Source: Didymella arachidicola (lineage: Eukaryota; Ascomycota; Dothideomycetes; Pleosporales; Didymellaceae). Taken from it: a stretch of DNA of 64,000 nt. The position numbers were made by a program, and so were the translations under genes. How positions within the stretch are numbered: the stretch's first letter is position 1; the number at the start of each line of letters is the position of its first letter. The stretch spans positions 496,001 to 560,000 of the forward strand of contig CM049995.1 in the NCBI GenBank assembly GCA_016630955.3. Reading direction: 5' to 3'. Positions 21,173-31,058 of this stretch are shown in pieces. Under the pieces are notes generated by a model. It made no database searches. It was not told the DNA's origin and saw only the letters and a list, made by a program, of their open reading frames with translations.

Positions 21173-21530
21173 TTTGAAGGCCTACGGTTGTGGGTCTGGG
21201 TAGGCGTGTTGAAGCCGAGTTTCTGAGGTTGCGGAAGATTATGATTGACACCAGGGTTTCGTGGGTGGGTGGTTGCTGGGAAGCGTGTGGTGTGGAGGAG
21301 AGTTTATGCTCTGGAGGCGGGAGGAGAGGCGGGCAGGCATTGCCTTGGCGCGCTAGTGCGGCCCCGCTAAAATTCACGCTCGCGAAGAAGATGCGCGCGT
21401 CTGAACAAGTATCTTTCGGTCTCTCTGGCAAACCAATCAGATCGAACGACAGAACTCGAATTTAGCAAATACAAGTTCTCAGATTCTACGGACACCATCT
21501 GAATCTGAGAAGAGCGGGCCAAAATACACC
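21173..21530. promoter_or_regulatory. Shared divergent promoter of CWC25 and ESF2
   Basis: A 358-bp gap separates the start codons of two divergently transcribed RNA-processing genes, so both promoters must lie here. No TATA box stands out. Confidence 0.55.
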
Positions 21531-22502
21531 ATGTCCACACGCAAGCGCAACGAATGGCTCGAAGCCGAGGAAAGTGAGGACGAAGAGCGCGGGTACGAAT
21601 CAGAGGAGGAAAGCAGAGCCCGCACACTGCCCTCCGCAAAACGCCAGAAAACTGCACACTCGGACGACGAAGACGACGCCTACAATTCCGAAGACGACGC
21701 CTACAATTCCGAAGACGACGCCCAATCCGAAGACCTCGACAATGACCCAATTTCCAGCAAAACCGCCGAGCTGAAGCGCCTGGAAGAAATCGCCGCAGGT
21801 CTCCCACAAGATCTGAAGCTCGCCGCAGACAAAATATCCGGGAAACCAATCGATCTCAAAGCGCCCAAGAAGGACAAATCGGGTGTCGTATACATCTCCC
21901 GCGTGCCGCCCTTCATGAAGCCCACCGTCATGCGCTCTCTCCTAACGCCCTACGGCGCCGTCGGCCGCATTTTCCTGACGCCCGAAGACACAACATCGCG
22001 GCAGCAGCGCCTTCGGGGCGGCGGCACACGGCGCAAGCTATTCTTGGACGGCTGGGTCGAATTCACGCACAAGCGGGACGCCAAGTTTGTCGCGGAGAAC
22101 CTGAACGCGCAGACCATGGGTGGTAAGAAGCGCGGGCGCTGGCACGACGAGGTCTGGAACATAAAGTACCTCAGCGGCGTCAAGTGGGCGCATCTGGTCG
22201 AGCAAATCCAGAATGAGAATGCGGAGCGTGCGGCGCGGCTCAGGTTCGAGATTGGGCAGAGTAAGAAGGAGAATAAGCAGTTTTTGGAGAATGTGGAGAG
22301 GGGGAAGATGGAGAGTGGAATCCAGGCGACGAGGGAAAGGAGGGGGGAGGAAGTGGGTGAGAAGAAGGAGAGTGCGCCGATGGACGGGAAGAAGAAGGGC
22401 AAGAGGAAGCTGGAATTCAAGCAGCATGTTGCGACGAGCAAGAGCGAGAGGAAGCCTGAGCCTGGGCAGGACGTGCATAGGGTGTTGAGCAGTATCTTTT
22501 GA
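21531..22502 (+). CDS. ESF2: Pre-rRNA-processing protein ESF2/ABT1 family
   Basis: Intronless 323-aa protein. An acidic N-terminus (residues 1-85) contains a 21-bp tandem repeat encoding EDDAYNS. It is followed by an atypical RRM starting at GVVYISRVPPFMKPTVMRSL (about residue 122) with the diagnostic insert QQRLRGGGTRRKLFLDGWVE and the second strand block HDEVWNIKYLSGVKWAHLVE. The rest is a basic coiled-coil tail ending near VHRVLSSIF. This architecture is specific to Esf2/ABT1, nucleolar factors of the small-subunit processome. Esf2 binds U3-containing 90S pre-ribosomes and stimulates the helicase Dbp8 in yeast. The gene converges with SYF2. Confidence 0.9.
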   Translation: MSTRKRNEWLEAEESEDEERGYESEEESRARTLPSAKRQKTAHSDDEDDAYNSEDDAYNSEDDAQSEDLDNDPISSKTAELKRLEEIAAGLPQDLKLAADKISGKPIDLKAPKKDKSGVVYISRVPPFMKPTVMRSLLTPYGAVGRIFLTPEDTTSRQQRLRGGGTRRKLFLDGWVEFTHKRDAKFVAENLNAQTMGGKKRGRWHDEVWNIKYLSGVKWAHLVEQIQNENAERAARLRFEIGQSKKENKQFLENVERGKMESGIQATRERRGEEVGEKKESAPMDGKKKGKRKLEFKQHVATSKSERKPEPGQDVHRVLSSIF

Positions 22503-22517
22503 GCGAGCACACACACC

Positions 22518-22585
22518 GACGATACCAGATGCATATAGACCGATGACACCAGATGTATATAGACCAACGATACCAGATGCATTCC
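22518..22585. repeat. Minisatellite, 24-bp unit, about 2.8 copies
   Basis: Two 24-bp units (22518-22541 and 22542-22565, core ACCAGATGyATATAGACC) plus a partial third (22566-22585) lie in the 3' region between the convergent ESF2 and SYF2 genes. Confidence 0.75.
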
Positions 22586-22695
22586 AAATACAAAACTCCG
22601 TGCATGTCGTCGTTGTACATGTTTTCCAATCCCATAACGCCATCAATCACACAATGCCTGGGTATCTCCTTCCTGTCCTCAGTCCATCCAAGCCC

Positions 22696-23613
22696 CTATA
22701 TCGCTGTTCCTCGCTCAAAGCTCTCCCTAATCTCCGTCGTATACCTATTGTAGAACCGCCCCAGCTTGTCGTTGAACTGCTTGTTCTTCTGGTTGATGTA
22801 GGTAATATCCCCCTGATCCTGCTCATCCCTAATCCCCCTCTTCCGCCTCGCCTCCAACCTCGCCTTCTCTCCCTTCTCAATATCGCCGACCAGCCGGTCA
22901 ATTGCCTCCTTGCTCGGCTTATGATCATGCGAATACTCCTCCTCGACTGCCGTATTGACCCTGCCCAGCGAGTCCACCGTGTAAATCTCCCCCGCATCCG
23001 TCTCCACGAGCTGCAACAGCCCAGCCTGCACCTGGCGCTGCAACTTGGTCGCCTTCTCCTCTGCATACGCCGCCAGATCCACCTTGCTCATTTGCCCGAT
23101 CTGGCGCTTGTACACCTTGTTCGCCTCGCCGCGGTAATCCGCAAAGGCGTTGTTGTCGCGCGCGCGCGCCTTCTTGGCCAGCCGCTTGTCCCACGACTCG
23201 CTTTCCTCGACCGTGTAGTCCCAGTTGCGCTTCCGCTCAAAGTCCGGATCGTCGGTTTTTAACAGCTTGTAGGAGGCTTTGGTGTGTGCATCGGCCAGCT
23301 TGGAGAGCTTGGCGAGCCGTTCTGAGCGGTCTTCGGCGTCGCGTACTTCGCGCTCGGTTGCTTTGCGCCCGGATTCTTTGGCCGCTTGGAGCGATTTGAA
23401 GCGGACCATACGTGCGGCGAGGGCGGCTTTTGCGTCGGTGGGTGCATCCGGAGCTGTGACTTCTGTGACGGCCTTTGCACTGGTGACTTCTGGGACGGGT
23501 TTTGCGTCTACATCTTCTTGAACCAGCTTTGAGATTGAACGTGTGTCTTCGCTAGACCCTTCTGCTTCAACGGCTGGGACTGGAGCGATTTCTGCTTCTG
23601 TTGTGTCGGCCAT
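22696..23613 (-). CDS. SYF2: Pre-mRNA-splicing factor SYF2
   Basis: Intronless 305-aa protein. An acidic/Ala-rich N-terminus (to about residue 65) leads into the SYF2 domain. AARMVRFKSLQAAKESGRKA starts the conserved region. DPDFERKRNWDYTVEESESW is the hallmark central motif, followed by DKRLAKKARARDNNAFADYR, YKRQIGQMSKVDLAAYAEEK and a C-terminal block NQKNKQFNDKLGRFYNRYTT. SYF2 (human p29/GCIP-interacting) is a component of the NineTeen/Prp19-associated complex and binds Syf1/Clf1 in activated spliceosomes; it is nuclear. The length is normal for filamentous fungi. It is the third RNA-processing gene in a row. Confidence 0.9.
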   Translation of the reverse strand: MADTTEAEIAPVPAVEAEGSSEDTRSISKLVQEDVDAKPVPEVTSAKAVTEVTAPDAPTDAKAALAARMVRFKSLQAAKESGRKATEREVRDAEDRSERLAKLSKLADAHTKASYKLLKTDDPDFERKRNWDYTVEESESWDKRLAKKARARDNNAFADYRGEANKVYKRQIGQMSKVDLAAYAEEKATKLQRQVQAGLLQLVETDAGEIYTVDSLGRVNTAVEEEYSHDHKPSKEAIDRLVGDIEKGEKARLEARRKRGIRDEQDQGDITYINQKNKQFNDKLGRFYNRYTTEIRESFERGTAI

Positions 23614-24430
23614 GTTGTGTTATATGTGTATTGTTCAGGTGCTTAAAATGCATCTAGACATTGAGAACTCGCATTGCATGTGCCAAGACACTAGCGCCAT
23701 CCACACCTTCCCCGGTCCTCGTGCTTGACCACTCCACTCTTCTCGGATGTCCCTGAACATTCGTGCACTTTACGATGATCAGATTACTACATCCCTTCAT
23801 TGATGGCAATTCTTGATGACATACAACACGTCGAGTGTGGTGGTCTGTGCCAGATGTAGGTGCCAATTGCTGGTCGAATTCAATTCATCCAGAAGAACCC
23901 TATGGAACCGATGCATGAGACTCGGGACGTCGTCTTGACTTCACCATTCGTCCCAAATCCCTCGCAGCGCACAACAGCAAGGTGACATTCACCACTCGCG
24001 CAGGGACCAAAGCACCGTTCCGGAGCTAATGCACGCTTCGACGCAGCCCGGACCCTCGGCCGTCCTGCCAGCCAACAGCGAGGCGACACAGTAATTTCGC
24101 GACACCAGAGTCGAATCTAGTGTCTGCAATCTGAATACAGAGATGCAAGCATGACACGATAGGTCTAGGCTTGCAGCCAGGTAAAACCATGCTTACATTT
24201 CCCGAGAACAACCCCCTCATTGCTGCGCTCTTTCGTTCTGTCGTTCTCTCACAAATTCCACCTTAAATCTCACCTCTTCCGCTCGGTTCAATCAACTTTA
24301 GAAGAAGATACTGGCTCCTCTTCCATCACAACGTGTATCGATGGATCACAAGCCATAACCCTAGAAAGAAGAATCGACAACTCGCGCCCTACTCAAAGCC
24401 AACGTCAATCACACCAGCACGAACAATTCC
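23614..24430. other. Divergent promoter region of SYF2 and the P450 gene
   Basis: About 0.8 kb with no supported gene. The last 200 bases before the P450 ATG are pyrimidine-rich with frequent TCAATC/TCACA motifs and look like a 5' leader. Confidence 0.5.
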
Positions 24431-26062
24431 ATGGCACCCATATCCATAGCGTTGTTGACAGTCTTGCCTTTGTCAGCCATCGTCATCCACGAGGCCGTCC
24501 TTCGACGTGTCGAGGTAGACCATCTTACATTACCAATCCTGGCTGTGAGCAGCATAGGTTATCTGGGCCTCACCTACTGCACTGGAATCCTCACAGCGAC
24601 GACGCTATTTCTGACATTCTGGTCCTCCCTCTGGATATACATCGGGCTTTATCGTGCTTTCTTCCACCCTCTTCGAAACTATCCAGGGCCGCTAGGGGCA
24701 AGGTTGTCAAAATGGTACACCGTCAACACCGTGGTCAAAACCCGATGGCATTACTATCGCGTACAGCAAGAAATGCAGAAACAGTACGGGGACTACGTCC
24801 GAACTGGGCCGCGCGAATTAACGATCTTTGATCCTGGAGCGTTGCAGGCACTTCTAGGCTCCCAGTCCAAGACGACCAAGGGTCCGTTCTACGACATACT
24901 GGACAAGTCACTGAATCTCAATCGTGACAGGGTGTGGCATCGTCAGAGGAGGAATGTCTGGGATAATGCTTATAAGAAGTCGTTGCCCCATGCTACACCG
25001 CAGATCGAAGAGATCTGTGATCAGCTCCTCGATCGTCTAAGGAAAGCTGTGGGCAAGCCAATCCCGCTCCTCGAGATAATGACCTACTTCAGCTACGACG
25101 TTATGTGCGCACTTGCTTTCGGAAAGCCACCTGGCTTCACCGCTGGCGAATCGAGTGCAGCCGCAGAACATATATTGAACACATTGACGCAAAGCATAAG
25201 CGCGATGGGTCTCATGTACCACATGCCATGGTTAATGAACGCTCTTGCCTTCCCTACATCTCTTGCAGGTCCGATGAAAGACTGGACAGACTGGAGCGTC
25301 ATCCAAGTGAAAGCTCGTATGGCAGTGAGTCAAATCTGCACACCTATCCTCCTTGAGTACACTGACATTGTCTAGATCAAAGATGCCCCCATTGACTTGA
25401 TGGGAGAATTGATCAAGAACACGTCAGACGACGACGCAGGCCGTGCTCTACTCTACGGCGATTCGCGTCTCATCATAAGTGCAGGCAGCGAAACCACATC
25501 CTCGGCGTTGACCTTCGTCTTCATACACCTCGCACTGTATCCTCAATACATGCGAGCAGTTCGCGAGGAACACCGCGCGAACCTCTCGGATTACCATTGC
25601 TCCACGCCTCTGCCCCTTCTCGATGCTGTCATCAACGAATCAATGCGCCTCTGGCCGTCCATCTTCTTTGCTACGCCACGCGTCACCCCTCCCGAAGGAC
25701 TTACTATCAATGGACACTTCATTCCCGGAGATATGATTGTGCAGATACCACCTTTCCCTTTGGCTCGCGACGTTCGCAATTTTGCCAGACCCGACGACTT
25801 CATACCCGAACGATGGACAACCAAGCCAGAGCTTGTCCTCAACAGATCAGCATTTTTCCCATTTTTGATAGGGCCATACAGCTGCGTAGGCAAGACGCTG
25901 GCCTACATGGAGTTGCGGAGTGTTATTAGACGCGTCGTCAATGAGTTCGACATCACTCTGCCCGAGGGCTTCGTAGAAGAAGAGTATTGGAATGGAGTAA
26001 AAGACCACTTCACTGCAGGACCCCCAAAGCAGGAGGTGAGGTTTGTGCCAACACAGGGCTAG
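24431..26062 (+). CDS. Cytochrome P450 monooxygenase, microsomal type
   Basis: Two exons, 24431-25324 and 25376-26062, GT-AG intron, giving 526 aa, normal for fungal class II P450s. Two N-terminal hydrophobic segments (residues about 3-20 and 35-75) precede the proline hinge FHPLRNYPGPLGARLSKWY. The I-helix oxygen-binding motif AGSETTSS, ExxR (NESMRL), the PERW-type FIPERWTT and the heme loop FLIGPYSCVG (axial Cys near 468) are all intact. The enzyme is expected at the ER membrane with a CPR partner. The heme loop and hinge resemble secondary-metabolism P450s; family and substrate are not determined. A Zn2Cys6 regulator follows on the same strand 595 bp later, then IDO, which suggests a small co-regulated group but does not prove it. 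Confidence 0.88.
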
Positions 26063-26657
26063 CACGTATACTCTAGGTCACGGATCAACGGTTGACAGCG
26101 GATCGAGAAACCGACGATGTACACAGAACACTTGCCATATAGGGTATCTTTGCGACTCGTGTTGATTACAGCGGGTAGTGAACCCTGCGCAGCAGAGCCA
26201 CAATGCGGTGTTCAAATTACCGGATGCGGAAACTTTGCGAATCGGCATCGATCACCCCGAAAGTTCGAGTGAGATCCACCATCCCCAGCCTTCGGCAAGA
26301 AGCTTTCGGAAACCGCCGGCGAGCCTAGCCCCTCAATAAGCGCCATCCCGTACACGCGTCATTTCGTGCCCTCCGACGGAACGTCAGCATTTTCTTCTTC
26401 CCTTCCGACACATCATCCGCACCTAGGGTTGCCCTTACGTTACACAAAACGAAGGTACGATCGATATTTCGAAAGCACCACAACTTATCGGTGTAAGCTG
26501 ACGAGATACGCACAGCACTTGAAACATATGCAGTTATCAAAAAGATTTCTTGGCTGCCTCCACATTGCACCGAAAAGCGCAGGTTCCGTTGACTTCCCGG
26601 TGCGAAATCCACCAAAAACAGAAGCAAAAGTACAGGGACGCACTTGCGAATCTGCAA
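26063..26657. other. Intergenic region between P450 and regulator
   Basis: About 0.6 kb. An in-frame ATG at 26550 could lengthen the regulator by 36 residues, but that stretch lacks conserved character. No other feature was seen. Confidence 0.5.
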
Positions 26658-29002
26658 ATGACTTCAGAAGATCAATCAGAGCCTCCAGAGAAGCGCCGTA
26701 GAGTAGATCGAGTCCTCGCAGCATGTGACTTTTGCAAGAAGCGGAAGGTCAAGTGTGATGGAGCGCTCCCTTGTGCATACTGTGTGCGGAAAGACCAAGC
26801 AGAGACGTGCAAATTCACAGCCCCCAAGGTCCGTGGCGCACCTCGATCTGCCGGACACACTCCGAATGGTCCGACGCCTTCGCATGGGTAAGTCTTTGAA
26901 AATTTGTAGCCAGCGGACAATACGAAGGATGCGGGATGCCTGCAGATAGCCATAGAGCATCTCCCTGTATTGTATTGCACTGCATAGCTGACTTGGCAAA
27001 AGCAACGAGCAGCAGACTGCACACTCAACGCCCCGTGATAGGAGCCACGATGGCGGAACAGCAACCATCGGAACATCTCTCTCGCCCACCGTCAGCCGAG
27101 ACGAACACCCAGAAGACACAGCCGTACCTCTCGAGGGGCGCATTCTACGCGATGCGCAGGGCAAGGTGATCTTCGTCGGCGACTGCGCGCCCCTGTCCTT
27201 CCTGCAGACAGTCAGGCACCTAATCGCATCAGCCGTCAACGCCGATGCATTGCCCGCCCAGTCCACCCGAGACTCCATCATCGAAGTCGCCAGGCCCGGA
27301 TCAGCCGATCAGCAACACACACTATCTGTGTCTCTGCAAGAAGTGCGGCCGCTCGTGCAGCAGTACATGGTAGCAGTCAGCGGGCTTGTCGACCTTTTTG
27401 AGCATGACGAGTTGATGGGTGAGATCAGCTCGTGGGCGACCGGTGCCACCGCGCATCCGCATGACTCAGCAGCTGCGGTGTTCTATCTCGTCCTTGCGAT
27501 TGGAGCGCAGGAGACGGATGAGGGCAAGGCTGAAGCGTGGTTTACGTACGCGAGGGATATGCTACTGAAACATCTTGTTAATAGCATGAATGTGTCGACG
27601 GTGCAGGGATTTGCACTTGTTGCTGTTTACATGCTCAGAGCTTTTCAGCCAAACGGGGCATACCTTTACTTCTGTAAGTATGTGCAGGCTCAGACATATC
27701 GCCTGAACGACTCCGCAAGTTCTGTAAGCTGTCGCTAACATGGCATAGCTTTGGCCGCCCGTACTGCATACGCAATTGGTCTGCATCGAACAGAAGTCAA
27801 TGCCTCTTTCGGAGAGCCAATCAAGATCGTCAGGGATCGCATATGGAAGAGCATCCGTGTGGTCGATCAACTCATCAGTAACTTGCTAGGCCGACCACCG
27901 TCTACGTCAGACGTCGACTGCACCGTCAAGTATGGTATTGACGAGATTGGCGACAAAATGGACGTGCAGATCCTTGACGCAAGCGTGCAGATATTCATGA
28001 TCATCGAGCGCGTGGTGGTGGAAGTCTACTCGCGCAAGAGAATATCTCTACGGATCGCCAACTATGTGTCCCGCCAGCTCAAGACATGGGCATCGAATTG
28101 GCTCCAGCCCTTGCACGAAGCTACCGGTCGGGCAAATCTGAGCAACTCGTCACCGGAGGCAGCTATTGGCGCTTGCTCTACACTCTGCTCTTATAATTAT
28201 GGCATCATGTTACTAACAAGACCATTCCTGATCTATGAGCTGTACGAGTACATGGGCGCTTCGCTGAAAGGGGGTGGCACTCAGGTCGAACATGAGGAGA
28301 AGCGAAAGTATGCCGACGCCGCACTTGATGCCGCCTCGTCATTTGTAGATACGCTACAAACAGTAATACATACTGGCAAGATGCCGCGGAGGATGCCACT
28401 AATAGTGTAAGTCAACTTGTCCTTTCCCATAACGTAACATCCGCAGCTAACATGAAAGATCGTGGCTCTTTACTACATCCCTTGTCCTGGCGGTCGGCGT
28501 GCTTGGCCATTCAGGGATGGCTTTTAAGGATGATTGCCAATCCTCAATCCGATGCCTCGACTACTTTGGCAAAGTCGATCCGCACGCCCGACAGTACTCT
28601 CTTACTGTGCAGTCTTTACTCAAGACAACGACCGCCCACGTCAGACAACGCGAAGAGCGTCTACGGTTGCAGCAAAAGGAAGCTTCGTCACAGTTGTTTG
28701 GTCTACTTCCTGCGACTACCACCACACCTCGACAAGACATCATCCACCGTCGGCGACAGTCGACTGTGCAGCCCTTCACCTCATCAGCTTCAATTCCGGA
28801 GCAGGAAAGCGTTGTTGCTGCCGCACCATCTGATTGGACCATCTACGATGCCGATTTCTTTTCCATGCCGTGGATGAACGAGAATGATCAGGGTTTGCAA
28901 GGCTTCTTGCAACCGGGCACCCATACCTTTAACGGTGCATCTATTGCAGATATACCATTGTTCCCTATGTACGACCAGCAAAGCGGTGCGAGCTTTCTAT
29001 GA
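26658..29002 (+). CDS. Zn(II)2Cys6 transcription factor
   Basis: Four-exon model: 26658-26887, 27003-27673, 27749-28406 and 28459-29002. All introns are GT-AG and the sum is an exact 700 codons plus stop. The zinc cluster at residues 23-50 is C-x2-C-x6-C-x5-C-x2-C-x8-C (CDFCKKRKVKC ... CAYCVRKDQAETC), preceded by a basic EKRRRVDR. The middle (about residues 150-480) has the helical fungal-specific transcription factor domain with the typical AARTAYAIGLHR and RIWKSIRVVDQLISNLLGRP blocks. The C-terminus is Gln/Ser/Pro-rich and acidic and probably activating. The first intron acceptor (27002) was chosen because it restores frame just after an in-frame stop. The gene sits between a P450 and IDO/kynureninase and may regulate them; no target site is shown. 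Confidence 0.87.
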
Positions 29003-29315
29003 GCTGCTCTTCTAAATAACGGATCTCATCAGCTGTAGTCCAGTATCCTTGCAGTCTACGGATATATTCAACATGCTGCACCACGTCTACAAGTAGCCAC
29101 TAGCATCTTGTCATTATCCGTCCGTCCATGCCTTTTGGCCTCTACTTCGTTACCAACGAGCTCATTAAACCAGACGCCTTTTCCCATGCAGTGCTCGGAA
29201 CGCCCACAAAAAAAGGAATGTCACCGCGATCAAGCTAGGCTCGCGGGGCTTAGTCAAGTCACCACAGCGGGATACCGCTGCATGTGTTGCTTTTCGTACC
29301 ACACACCACATTCGC
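29003..29315. other. Intergenic 3' region between convergent genes
   Basis: About 310 bp between the stops of the regulator and IDO. Nothing else was seen. Confidence 0.5.
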
Positions 29316-30626
29316 TCATGGGACAGCGGCTTCTTTTGTCTCGTCCCTCGATGTCCGCAAGAACGGGATGAGCTTCGTCCCACCTGTACCAACTAATTCT
29401 TGCGTCTGCCCCTTTTCCGCTGCCATCTTCGTGCTCATGGAGGCAATGTCGTTGCGCTCCGGGAACTGACTCGGTCTTCCCTGGCGCGCGGGGATGATGA
29501 TGAATCTTGTGACGAGAGCGATATGGATATCGCGGAACCGGCTCAACGCAGCAACAGCCTCGTTGTACGCCCCGAGAAGCTCGGTATTTTCTCGATGCGC
29601 ATCCACATAGCTGCGAATATTCGCAATAGCTTCGATGTCGTCCAGAAACCGCTTATGCGGGCCCGGCATATACTCGCGCATCTCAGCATGGAAATTACCA
29701 CAACGTGTATGCGAGACGCTCAGCACAGCATCGAAGAACTGCAACAGAGAGCTCTGCCCATTGCTGCCGCCGCGGTATTTCCTCCACTCTCCTTTTCCAT
29801 TCCCCTCGTCGTAGAACACACCTCTCGGCAGCCCAGCGGCCTCCATGTTCATGCTCCCGGCCAGCAGCGGACGGATGGCGTAGTAGAATCTCTTTGGCTC
29901 GCAGCGCTCGTCCATGCGCTCAAGCAGCGCGCCAATGTCCGCCATGGCAGCAGTGAAGTATTGCAGCCCTGAGATAATGGCGGCCACGTCGTGCGAAGAT
30001 ACGGCTTCCATGGCCGCAAGCAAGATGTGCAGTAGCGGTCCGGCCCGGGCTTCCATGGCATTCGAGATGATCAGGAACCACGACTCGTCATCAGATCCTG
30101 TGGCGGTGTGCAGCGCGACCAGGTTGTCTGGCAGCGTCAGGTTGGCGCCCTTCGAAAGGGGCCTCCAGTTCCACAGATTTAGCGCTGCGTAGGTCGCGAT
30201 GGGATGAACTTCGAGGCGTGAAGCGGCTGCAAGGAAAGGCACGGAAATGGAAGTGGGCAAGCGCTAGATTGCGCGTTAGCAAAGGGTTGCCCCAGGGAAG
30301 GGAGGTTTGGGACTTACTTCTGATGGCTCGGGACCTTGCCAGACGTAGCCCTGTGTGATAACGGCTAGCATAGAGTATGCTCGCTGCCATTCTGCCTCGG
30401 TCTCGAGGTGTTTTGTGTCAAGGACGGGAAGCTCGTCGACGCGTTGGCGAAGTTGTCGTGTCTCGATTAGGGCTGGCAACACTTCGATGATAGACTCCCA
30501 TGGTTGGTAGAATTCGTTCGGTAGTCGAGTTAGTGGCGGGCTTGCAGGCAAGAAGCCATTCTTCGAGATGCCATATGATGGCAGAGCAGCCGCCGAGGGT
30601 AGGACTTCGATCTTGTGAGGGCTCAT
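29316..30626 (-). CDS. Indoleamine 2,3-dioxygenase (fungal IDO / BNA2 type)
   Basis: Two exons, 30626-30318 and 30263-29316, GT-AG intron, 418 aa. The start MSPHKIEVLP and the segment LPSYGISKNGFLPASPPLTR match fungal IDOs. Later blocks include QGYVWQGPEP, GGSNGQSSLLQFFDAVL, MPGPHKRFLDDIE and RDIHIALVTRFIIIPARQG, in which the His near residue 350 is the proximal heme ligand (equivalent to His346 of human IDO1). The enzyme oxidises L-tryptophan to N-formylkynurenine, the first step of de novo NAD synthesis in fungi and of tryptophan catabolism; it is cytosolic. It is divergent from kynureninase with 432 bp between start codons, a natural co-regulated pair. An upstream in-frame ATG at 30719 would add 31 non-conserved residues. 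Confidence 0.92.
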
Positions 30627-31058
30627 GGTAAATATTGGTGTAGAAGTGAAGACTCCATTAGGAGTGGACGAAACATTCCTACTTAACGGTTCCTCAACGG
30701 TCCCTGACACCGCTTCCACGTGCAGAAACAGGGACCCACTACAATGTTACGAACCCATGAATCTCATGATCGCGCACTGTGAAGTAAATCAAGGAAGCGA
30801 CGGGTCGGATCTTCATCGGAAGTAAACTCGATTACCTCCGAAAGCGGAAGGTGATGTCCGCATGTTGTTGGCTAGTGTTGGGCGCCGCACTCACCTAGTG
30901 GCGCTGATCCGTCGGAAGCAACTCCAGACGGAACACCTACATGATTTTTGCAATACGTAGTGTATATATTCCAGCAACGTGTCACCCCACCATCTGCTCA
31001 TTCATCCTCCAATCCTCCGCGGCTCTGCGAACTTTACATCGACTTCAAGTGCTGAATC
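30627..31058. promoter_or_regulatory. Shared divergent promoter of IDO and kynureninase
   Basis: 432 bp between two divergent kynurenine-pathway start codons. A TATATATT stretch at 30963-30970 lies about 95 bp before the kynureninase ATG. Three partly similar motifs with GGAAG/TCGGAAG cores (near 30816, 30842 and 30912) are visible but unproven as regulator sites. Confidence 0.5.

Noticed and set aside
27674..28458. Stops in the regulator gene suggesting a pseudogene
   Set aside because: All are removed by two ordinary GT-AG introns (27674-27748 and 28407-28458), and the full spliced length is an exact number of codons.
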